Shown here: positions 1 through 5,060 of the stretch, piece by piece | How positions within the stretch are numbered: the first letter of the stretch is position 1 | Layout of the letters: each line of letters starts with the position of its first letter | NCBI GenBank assembly: GCA_051745265.1 | Contig: JBNJDW010000141.1 | Location: 1-5,060, forward strand | Reading direction: 5' to 3' | DNA from: JBNJDW01 sp051745265 | GTDB taxonomy: Bacteria; Pseudomonadota; Alphaproteobacteria; Micavibrionales; CSBR16-224 | Length of the DNA: 5,060 bases | Translations under genes and position numbers: made by a program | Notes under the pieces: generated by a model | Seen by the model: only the letters and a program-made list of their open reading frames with translations | Databases searched by the model: none | What the model was told of the DNA's origin: nothing

Positions 1-961
1 TCTGATGAAAACGCTGGGCCAGATGGATCCCGAGCAACGCAAGGAAATGGGTCAGGCGCTTAATCGCCTGAAAACCGAAATCACCGGTGAAATCGAAACG
101 AAGGCTGAAGAATTAAACCGCAAAGCGCTGGAAGCGCGTCTGGCGACCGAGCAGATTGATGTCACGCTTGACCCGCGGCCGGCAGCCAAAGGCGCGGTCC
201 ATCCGCTCAGCCAGGCGACCGAAGACATCATGACGATTTTTGCCGATATGGGGTTTTCTGTGGCCGAGGGCCCCGATATCGAAGACGAATTTCATAACTT
301 TGATGCGCTTAATTTCCCGCCCAATCATCCGGCGCGTCAGCTTCATGATACTTTCTATCTGCCGGATAACCCCGAACAGGACGGTGAGGCCGCCCGGCGT
401 TTGCTGCGCACCCATACCTCGACGGTGCAGATTCATGTCATGAATGAACAAAAACCGCCGATCAAATCGATCATGCTGGGCAAGGTCTATCGTTCAGATT
501 ACGATGCCACCCATACGCCGATGTTTCACCAGATCGAAGGACTGGTCATTGATAAACACACCCATATGGGCCATCTGAAAGGCTGCCTGATTGATTTCTG
601 CAAAGCGTTTTTCGGCCTTGATGATTTTCCGGTTCGGTTCCGGCCGCATTATTTCCCGTTTACTGAACCCTCGGCAGAGATGGATATCGGCTGTGATCGC
701 TCCGGTGGCAAGCTTGCCATGGGCGCGGGCGATGACTGGCTGGAAATTCTGGGCTGCGGCATGGTTCATCCCAATGTTTTAAAGAATTGCGGCATTGATC
801 CGGATGAATATCAGGGCTTTGCCTTTGGCGCCGGGCTTGACCGGTTGACGATGCTGAAATACGGCATTCCCGATCTGCGCACCTTCTTTGAACCGGATCT
901 GCGCTGGTTGAAACATTACAGTTTCGGCCCCTATGATCAGCCGAACAAAACCTTCAAATAA
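1..961 (+). CDS. pheS: Phenylalanyl-tRNA synthetase alpha subunit, 5' end cut by window edge
   Basis: Catalytic alpha subunit of the cytoplasmic (alpha-beta)2 enzyme that uses ATP to join phenylalanine to tRNA-Phe. The open frame continues to the left edge: a leucine codon at 2-4 precedes the ATG at 5. That Met aligns with about residue 42 of E. coli PheS, so roughly 40 N-terminal residues of the coiled-coil arm are missing and ATG 5 is internal. Counting from it, the rest of the helical arm is residues 1-50. Class II motif 1 lies around 83-111 (GFSVAEGPDIEDEFHNFDAL). Motif 2 is 159-179 (GKVYRSDYDATHTPMFHQ, then IEG), the phenylalanine-pocket segment 210-225 (VRFRPHYFPFTEPSAE), and motif 3 271-292 with GAGLDR. 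A273 in GFAFG matches E. coli Ala294, the residue that sets substrate size. Two loops, near 121-131 and 229-244, are longer than in E. coli, as I recall for alphaproteobacteria. The gene ends in TAA, 47 nt before pheT, in the usual pheST order. Identity is near certain. Confidence 0.98.
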   Translation, partial: LMKTLGQMDPEQRKEMGQALNRLKTEITGEIETKAEELNRKALEARLATEQIDVTLDPRPAAKGAVHPLSQATEDIMTIFADMGFSVAEGPDIEDEFHNFDALNFPPNHPARQLHDTFYLPDNPEQDGEAARRLLRTHTSTVQIHVMNEQKPPIKSIMLGKVYRSDYDATHTPMFHQIEGLVIDKHTHMGHLKGCLIDFCKAFFGLDDFPVRFRPHYFPFTEPSAEMDIGCDRSGGKLAMGAGDDWLEILGCGMVHPNVLKNCGIDPDEYQGFAFGAGLDRLTMLKYGIPDLRTFFEPDLRWLKHYSFGPYDQPNKTFK

Positions 962-967
962 GATAAA

Positions 968-986
968 GCGGGTCTGTTAAACCCGC
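968..986 (+). other. Intercistronic hairpin between pheS and pheT
   Basis: GCGGGT (968-973) and ACCCGC (981-986) form a perfect 6-bp, GC-rich stem around a 7-nt loop, CTGTTAA. The RNA after it is ATAAAGATAAACGG with no U-run, so it does not look like an intrinsic terminator. It starts 7 nt after the pheS stop codon and ends 12 nt before the pheT Shine-Dalgarno core. The 7-nt word AGATAAA flanks it as a direct repeat (961-967 and 991-997). A structure here could protect the 3' end of a processed pheS message or adjust the alpha-to-beta expression ratio; both ideas are inference. The stem itself is read directly from the sequence. Confidence 0.5.
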
Positions 987-998
987 ATAAAGATAAAC

Positions 999-1002
999 GG
1001 AG
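999..1002 (+). promoter_or_regulatory. Ribosome binding site of pheT
   Basis: The core GGAG, within AAACGGAGATAG, lies 6 nt before the ATG at 1009, which is ideal spacing. It supports that ATG, whose product begins MKFTLSWLK, the standard PheT N-terminus. PheT therefore initiates independently rather than by overlap with pheS. Confidence 0.8.
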
Positions 1003-1008
1003 ATAGCT

Positions 1009-3420
1009 ATGAAATTCACCCTGTCCTGGTTAAAAGAATATCTTGAAACCGATGCCAGCCTGACGGAAATCACCGACCGCCTGACCGCGCTTGGCATTGA
1101 GGTTGAAAAAATCATTGATCGGGGCGCTGATTTTAAAGGCTATGTCGTCGGCTATGTCGAATCCTGTCAGCAGCATCCCGATGCAGATCGTCTGAATGTC
1201 ACAATGGTCGATACCGGCCGTGAAAAACTGCAGGTCGTTTGCGGCGCGCCCAATTGTCATCAGGGCATGAAGGGTGTTTTTGCCCCTTCTGGTGCTTATG
1301 TACCGGGGCTCGATGTCACCTTGAAGAAAACCAAGATCCGCGGCGTTGAATCAAACGGTATGCTCTGTTCCGAAAGTGAATTATGCCTGTCGGAAGACCA
1401 TGAGGGGATTATTGAATTGCCCGAAGATGCCGAAATCGGTGCGCCGGCCGCGGGTGTTCTGGGTCTGGATGATCCGGTTGTTGAAATTGAAGTTACGCCC
1501 AATCGCCCCGATACAACAGGGATTTACGGCATTGCCCGTGACCTTGCCGCCAGTGGCTTTGGTAAGTTGAAACCGCTGGACCAAAGCCCGGTCAAAGCCG
1601 CATTTGACAGCCCGGTCGGCGTGACGATTGAGGCGGATGCCGTACCGTCCTGCCCGTTGTTTCTGGGCCGGACCATCAAAGGCGTTAAAAACGGCCCCAG
1701 CCCCAAATGGCTGCGCGATCAGCTCACCGCCATTGGTCTCCGGCCGATTTCGGCGCTGGTCGATATCACCAATTACATGACCATCGGTTTTGCCCGGCCT
1801 TTGCATGTTTATGATCAGGCCAAATTGAAGGGCGATATCCATGTCGCCCTGACCAAAGGCGGCGAGACGCTGGACGCGCTGAATGATAAAACCTATACCC
1901 TGACTGAAGGTATGACCGCGATCTGCGATGACAGCGGCGTTCTGGGCCTTGGCGGCATTATCGGCGGTGAAAGCTCTGCCGTTGATGAAGATACGCAGGA
2001 TATTTATCTGGAATGCGCCTGGTTTAATCCGGCGGCGATTGCCAGAACCGGCCGGGCTTTGATGCTCGATTCCGATGCCCGCTATCGTTTTGAACGTGGC
2101 GTAGATCCAAAATTCACTATTGAAGGTATGGAAATTGCCACCCGGATGATTCTGGATATCTGCGGCGGCAGTGCCGGTGATGTTGTTGCTGCCGGAACCA
2201 TGCCCGAGGACCGCGCCCCGGTGATCTATGATCCGGCCCGGGTTAAAAAACTGGGCGGGATAGAGGTGCCGCTTGACCGGCAGGCTGAAATTCTAACCGC
2301 GCTGGGCTTTACCGTAGATCAAAAATCCGATCAGGAATGGCATGTCAACGTGCCCAGCTGGCGGCCCGATATTGATGAAGATGGCCGGGCCGATCTGGTC
2401 GAAGAAATCCTGCGTGTCTATGGCTATGATCACATTGAAACCGTATCTCTGCCGCGGCCACCGGTCACGGCGGTTACGCCCTTAACCGTGGCGCAGCAAC
2501 GGGTGGCCAAGCTTCGCCGTTTATTGGCCGGACGCGGATTGCTGGAAACCGTGACCTGGTCGTTTATGGATCATGACAAGGCGATGCTGTTTGGGGCCAA
2601 TGATCAGGCGGCCGAACAGTTGCGCCTGACCAATCCGATCAGCAGCGAGCTTGATCAGATGCGCCCGTCTGTCTTGCCCAATTTATTGGAAGCGGCGCAG
2701 AAAAACGCCGATAAGGCGCTGGCCAATGCCGCGTTTTTTGAACTGGGCCATGTCTATGAAAGCGCAGACGCCAAAGGCCAGAAATTACTGGCCACCGGGC
2801 TGCGCACCGGTCAGGCCGTACCGCGCCATTGGGCAAGTTCAGCCCGCACTGTCGATTTTTATGATGTCAAAGCCGATGTCTTTGCCATTTGTGAGGCTTT
2901 TGGCCTTGATCCGGCAAAGCTGCCGATTTCAAAAGAAGTGCCGGACTGGTATCACCCGGGCCGCGCGGCCAGTCTGCGTCTGGGCCGGACGGAATTGGCC
3001 CGCTTTGGCGAAATCCATCCGGAAACCCTGCAAAAGCTGGGCATTAAAACCCCGGCGGTTGGTTTTGAAATCTTTGTCGAGGCGATTCCGGTGCCTAAAA
3101 ACAAATCAACGGCCTTTAAGGCCATCGAATTATTACCGTTGCAGCCTTTGTCGCGTGATTTTGCCTTTGTCGTCGATCAGGCGGTAACCGCAGATCAACT
3201 GATCCGCGCGGCGGGTAATGCCGATAAAAACCTGATTGCCGGTGTTGAGGTCTTTGATATTTATGTCGGTAAAGGTGTCGAGGATGGTAAAAAATCAGTG
3301 GCGCTAAGCGTTACATTACAGCCGCGCAGCGAAACACTGACTGATAAAGATATTGAACGGATCAGCCGCCAGATCGTTGATACAGTATCGGATAAAACCG
3401 GTGCTGTCTTGCGGGGGTGA
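1009..3420 (+). CDS. pheT: Phenylalanyl-tRNA synthetase beta subunit
   Basis: Complete 803-residue beta subunit, the usual bacterial length (about 795-805). It partners PheS, binds tRNA-Phe and hydrolyses mischarged Tyr-tRNA-Phe. Domains in order: short N-terminal B1 segment (1-38); EMAP-like OB-fold tRNA-binding domain (about 39-150, with HPDADRLNV and CGAPN); B3/B4 editing domain (about 215-390); B5 domain (about 403-478); inactive class II-like core (about 490-695); ferredoxin-fold anticodon-binding domain (about 709-802, starting LQPLSRDFAFVVD). By alignment from memory with E. coli, editing residues H261, E334, T354 and A356 correspond to H266, E335, S355 and A357. The site looks intact, with a conservative Thr-to-Ser change. 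The B5 metal ligands correspond to D454, D462, E465 and E466, although the first gap is two residues longer than in E. coli. Start supported by GGAG 6 nt upstream. Follows pheS in the classic operon order; stop is TGA. Confidence 0.98.
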   Translation: MKFTLSWLKEYLETDASLTEITDRLTALGIEVEKIIDRGADFKGYVVGYVESCQQHPDADRLNVTMVDTGREKLQVVCGAPNCHQGMKGVFAPSGAYVPGLDVTLKKTKIRGVESNGMLCSESELCLSEDHEGIIELPEDAEIGAPAAGVLGLDDPVVEIEVTPNRPDTTGIYGIARDLAASGFGKLKPLDQSPVKAAFDSPVGVTIEADAVPSCPLFLGRTIKGVKNGPSPKWLRDQLTAIGLRPISALVDITNYMTIGFARPLHVYDQAKLKGDIHVALTKGGETLDALNDKTYTLTEGMTAICDDSGVLGLGGIIGGESSAVDEDTQDIYLECAWFNPAAIARTGRALMLDSDARYRFERGVDPKFTIEGMEIATRMILDICGGSAGDVVAAGTMPEDRAPVIYDPARVKKLGGIEVPLDRQAEILTALGFTVDQKSDQEWHVNVPSWRPDIDEDGRADLVEEILRVYGYDHIETVSLPRPPVTAVTPLTVAQQRVAKLRRLLAGRGLLETVTWSFMDHDKAMLFGANDQAAEQLRLTNPISSELDQMRPSVLPNLLEAAQKNADKALANAAFFELGHVYESADAKGQKLLATGLRTGQAVPRHWASSARTVDFYDVKADVFAICEAFGLDPAKLPISKEVPDWYHPGRAASLRLGRTELARFGEIHPETLQKLGIKTPAVGFEIFVEAIPVPKNKSTAFKAIELLPLQPLSRDFAFVVDQAVTADQLIRAAGNADKNLIAGVEVFDIYVGKGVEDGKKSVALSVTLQPRSETLTDKDIERISRQIVDTVSDKTGAVLRG

Positions 3421-3428
3421 ACCGCAGG
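3408..3428 (+). other. Possible hairpin across the pheT stop codon
   Basis: CTTGCGG (3408-3414) can pair with CCGCAGG (3422-3428), giving 7 bp with one G-U pair around the loop GGGTGAA, which contains the TGA stop codon of pheT (3418-3420). The following RNA is purine-rich (CAAGGAAACAAGAC) with no U-run, so it is not a canonical terminator, and transcription probably continues into the next gene. Much of the left arm is constrained by coding sequence, so the pairing could be chance. Confidence 0.3.
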
Positions 3429-3443
3429 CAAGGAAACAAGACT

Positions 3444-3453
3444 AAGAAAGAGA
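3444..3453 (+). promoter_or_regulatory. Weak ribosome binding site of the unknown gene
   Basis: A purine-rich stretch, AAGAAAGAGA, sits just before the ATG at 3458, and its AGAG leaves 5 nt of spacing. Complementarity to the anti-Shine-Dalgarno is poorer than for pheT. A better match, AAGGAA at 3430-3435, lies 22 nt from the ATG, which is too far to serve it. There is no other plausible in-frame start nearby, since the next in-frame ATG is at codon 78. So ATG 3458 is still the best start, but translation may be weaker than that of pheT. Confidence 0.5.
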
Positions 3454-3457
3454 CTCT

Positions 3458-4513
3458 ATGCCGCATGGTCTGGCCATTTATGATGCAATCGCGCTTTTGA
3501 AACAGTCAAACGAACGGGCGCCGGCCCGGCAATTGGTGCCGTTGGCACAATGGGCAGATGAAGATCTGCCGGATGTTTTCGATGATATCTATAGCCTGAA
3601 TGCCCAAGACCTGACCTTGTTTGATCTGAATGCCGAAGATGCTGAAAAACGGCTGCTCGATATCTTGGCGCTGACGCCGGTTTACCGGATGACATTGGAA
3701 TTGTTGATTGATGAGGCGCTGTGTATCAGATTGTCCGCCGGGGAAAATGATCCGGTCACCCGGGCGATTGAATATGCTTTCAAAGGCCTGCCGTTTCCCG
3801 ACGAAGGCATAGACCCGTCCTGTGATGATCTGCAGGCCGGGCTTGTCCATACGGCACTTGAACATGTCAAAGATGCAGATCTGACCGGGATTTATATCCG
3901 CTTTCTGCGCAAGCTTGAAGCGCCGCAGCTTTATCCGACCCTGTTTTTTAATGAATTGATCAAGCTTGATCGTCAGAAGTTTTTTGAAGAATATGACGGA
4001 TTGAAACGGGATGACCATTACTGGGTGCGTTTCGATTTATTTCTGGAGCAGGCAACACCGTATTGTGATCGACAGCTGACAGCCAAATCTCCGGAAGTTT
4101 TAAAGAAACGGGCCCGAAATACCTATCAGCCGACGATTGAAAGTCAGGCCGCGCTGGTCACTGATTTTTTGAAACTTGAACGCCAACAATTGCTGCGCGG
4201 TGAGGGTCTGCTCTGGATTCACGAGACGCTTGATCCTGTTAAGATTAACTGGCTGGACCATGAACTGGCCAAGCTGATGATCCTTGAATATCAGAAAACC
4301 GAATGTGCCGCGGCTTTGGATATGCTTGATACCCCGCATAGCACAGCGCTTGATTCCAGTATCCGGGCCGCGGTTGAATCCTATCAAAAGGGCGTTAAAT
4401 CTGATTTTGCCCGGGCTGTTTTTGATAATAAACCGCAGCGTTTCTGGCCGGTTCTCAAGGATTTTCTTGATCAGGTCAAGGCGCGCCAGCGCTATGCTGA
4501 GAAGCTTAGTTAG
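3458..4513 (+). CDS. Uncharacterised 351-residue protein downstream of pheT
   Basis: I do not recognise this protein and assign no function. The product is hydrophilic and looks mostly alpha-helical. It has no N-terminal signal peptide and no stretch long and hydrophobic enough to span a membrane, so it is probably cytoplasmic. The N-terminal third is acidic, for example ADEDLPDVFDDIYSL at 33-47 and DLNAEDAEKRLLDIL at 56-70. The middle is rich in aromatic and charged residues (YIRFLRKLEAPQLYP at 146-160; KFFEEYDGLKRDDHYWVRFD at 174-193). The C-terminal part has helices such as LDHELAKLMILEYQK (266-280) and ends in a basic-acidic helix (332-350). Four cysteines (89, 122, 203, 283) are widely spaced and form no CxxC motif. 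There are no nucleotide-binding loops or nuclease signatures that I can see. Codon use resembles pheST, arguing against recent transfer. It begins 37 nt after pheT on the same strand with no terminator between, so co-transcription is likely. Its length, start site and codon bias support a real gene. Confidence 0.85.
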   Translation: MPHGLAIYDAIALLKQSNERAPARQLVPLAQWADEDLPDVFDDIYSLNAQDLTLFDLNAEDAEKRLLDILALTPVYRMTLELLIDEALCIRLSAGENDPVTRAIEYAFKGLPFPDEGIDPSCDDLQAGLVHTALEHVKDADLTGIYIRFLRKLEAPQLYPTLFFNELIKLDRQKFFEEYDGLKRDDHYWVRFDLFLEQATPYCDRQLTAKSPEVLKKRARNTYQPTIESQAALVTDFLKLERQQLLRGEGLLWIHETLDPVKINWLDHELAKLMILEYQKTECAAALDMLDTPHSTALDSSIRAAVESYQKGVKSDFARAVFDNKPQRFWPVLKDFLDQVKARQRYAEKLS

Positions 4514-4531
4514 GCGGTAATTCCCTTGGCG
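4514..4531. other. 18-nt convergent intergenic gap without a visible terminator
   Basis: Only GCGGTAATTCCCTTGGCG separates the TAG stop of the plus-strand gene from the stop codon of the minus-strand acyl-CoA synthetase. No GC-rich stem followed by a T-run is present on either strand here or in the adjoining coding ends. Transcripts from both sides probably run into the opposite gene or stop by a factor-dependent route such as Rho. Confidence 0.6.
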
Positions 4532-5060
4532 CTAGGCGCGCTCTATGCCTTCTTCGTCCAACAGATCTTTGCGTGAAAGTTTGCCGACCGGTGTTTTCGG
4601 TAAAGGCTTGCTGCGGATGATGACTTTGCGCGGGACTTCAATCGGTGACAGAGAGGGTTTGAGGAACGTCTTTAGCTCGTCCTCGCTCAGGCTTTTGCCC
4701 TTTTCCAGTGTCACCCAGGCCCAGACGGTTTCGCCGCGTTCCTCATCAGGGACCCCGGCGACGATACATTCCTCAATCGCGGGATGCTGATAAATCGCTT
4801 CTTCGACCTGGCTTGGGTAGACATTATAGCCGCGGACCAGAATCAAATCCTTGATCCGGTCGACCAGCGTGACATAGCCTTCCTCGTCAAGATAACCGAT
4901 ATCGCCGGTATGCAGGCGACCATTGCGAAAGACTTCGGCGGTTTCATCGGGCTTGTTGTAATAGCCTTTCATGACCTGCGGGCCGATGATGCAGACTTCG
5001 CCTTTCTCACCGCTGGGCAGAACGGTCTCACCATCCTCCTGATCAATGATTTCGATGATG
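4532..5060 (-). CDS. Acyl-CoA synthetase (AMP-forming, FadD/PimA-like), C-terminal part only
   Basis: C-terminal 175 residues of an ANL-superfamily ligase, which activates a carboxylic acid as acyl-AMP and then transfers it to CoA. The open frame runs past the right edge, so the Met codon at 4970-4972 is internal. Counting from the first visible codon, the signatures in order are GEVCIIGPQVMKGYY (20-34), the TGD motif in LHTGDIGYLDEEGY (49-62, D53 expected to bind ATP ribose), and hinge motif A8 in DRIKDLILVRGYNVYPSQVE (67-86). Motif A10 is LPKTPVGKLSRKDL (153-166), where K160 is the expected catalytic lysine. The C-terminal lid domain therefore looks intact and functional. The arrangement closely follows E. 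coli FadD; the SPIEVPR segment before A10 also recalls PimA-type dicarboxylate ligases. The substrate cannot be set, because the acyl-binding N-domain is outside the window. About two-thirds of a usual 510-570-residue protein is missing. It is convergent with the upstream unknown gene and so belongs to another transcription unit. The family is near certain; the subfamily is open. Confidence 0.95.
   Translation of the reverse strand, partial: IIEIIDQEDGETVLPSGEKGEVCIIGPQVMKGYYNKPDETAEVFRNGRLHTGDIGYLDEEGYVTLVDRIKDLILVRGYNVYPSQVEEAIYQHPAIEECIVAGVPDEERGETVWAWVTLEKGKSLSEDELKTFLKPSLSPIEVPRKVIIRSKPLPKTPVGKLSRKDLLDEEGIERA

Noticed and set aside
5..7. ATG at position 5 as the true start of pheS.
   Set aside because: The frame is open to the left edge and the protein would lack about 40 N-terminal residues found in the family. 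The residues before and after it align with the interior of the coiled-coil arm.
1381..1842. A 153-codon minus-strand open frame opposite pheT.
   Set aside because: It overlaps the well-conserved OB-fold and B3/B4 regions of pheT. Its translation looks like reverse-complement coding sequence, with no family motif.
2651..3187. A 178-codon plus-strand frame overlapping the C-terminal half of pheT in another frame.
   Set aside because: The translation is rich in Arg, Pro, Cys and Trp, typical of an out-of-frame reading. The pheT frame there is continuous and conserved.
3452..3456. GACTC, a GANTC site of the kind methylated by CcrM in alphaproteobacteria, between the RBS and ATG of the unknown gene.
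   Set aside because: GANTC occurs about once in 256 bases by chance, about ten others are spread through the coding regions, and no promoter is evident here. A single site is not evidence of methylation control.
3958..3971. Perfect 14-bp palindrome GATCAAGCTTGATC inside the unknown gene.
   Set aside because: It lies within coding sequence and encodes an ordinary helix segment (LIKLD). It has no second copy that I can see, no symmetry beyond 14 bp and no regulatory context. It may be a chance palindrome.
4527..4540. GCGC-TAG-GCGC near the end of the acyl-CoA synthetase, considered as a terminator stem.
   Set aside because: It offers only 4 bp with a 3-nt loop, overlaps the stop codon and last codons, and lacks a T-run on either strand.
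4545..4790. An 81-codon plus-strand open frame opposite the acyl-CoA synthetase.
   Set aside because: It lies wholly antisense to strongly conserved ANL motifs, has no clear Shine-Dalgarno and shows no recognisable product. It is a shadow frame.

Overview
The window reads as ordinary chromosomal DNA from an alphaproteobacterium of moderate GC content (low-to-mid 50s percent by eye). This rests on two things. PheT is about 800 residues long with alphaproteobacterial-style sequence, and PheS carries extra loops relative to the E. coli enzyme. The lineage is an inference from remembered protein family patterns; there is no rRNA or other marker to fix it.

Layout, left to right. (1) The 3' nine-tenths of pheS, the phenylalanyl-tRNA synthetase alpha subunit, runs off the left edge (1-961, +). 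(2) A 47-nt intercistronic spacer holds a perfect 6-bp hairpin and a clear Shine-Dalgarno. (3) A complete pheT, the beta subunit, follows (1009-3420, +). (4) After a 37-nt spacer comes a complete 351-residue protein that I do not recognise (3458-4513, +), probably co-transcribed with pheST. (5) Only 18 nt further on, the stop codon of a convergent gene on the minus strand begins the 3' third or so of an acyl-CoA synthetase of the FadD/PimA type (4532-5060, -), whose 5' part lies beyond the right edge.

PheS and PheT together form the (alpha-beta)2 phenylalanyl-tRNA synthetase that charges tRNA-Phe. PheS holds the class II aminoacylation site; PheT holds the editing site, the tRNA-binding OB fold and the C-terminal anticodon-binding domain. 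The third gene shows no domain that I can link to tRNA charging, so any shared role is suggested only by its position. The acyl-CoA synthetase belongs to fatty-acid or dicarboxylate activation and is a separate transcription unit.

There is no gene-free stretch longer than 47 nt. I see no mobile element, CRISPR array, tRNA or rRNA gene, or phage material. I found no convincing sign of a novel multi-gene system; the only uncharacterised item of substance is the 351-residue protein behind pheT.
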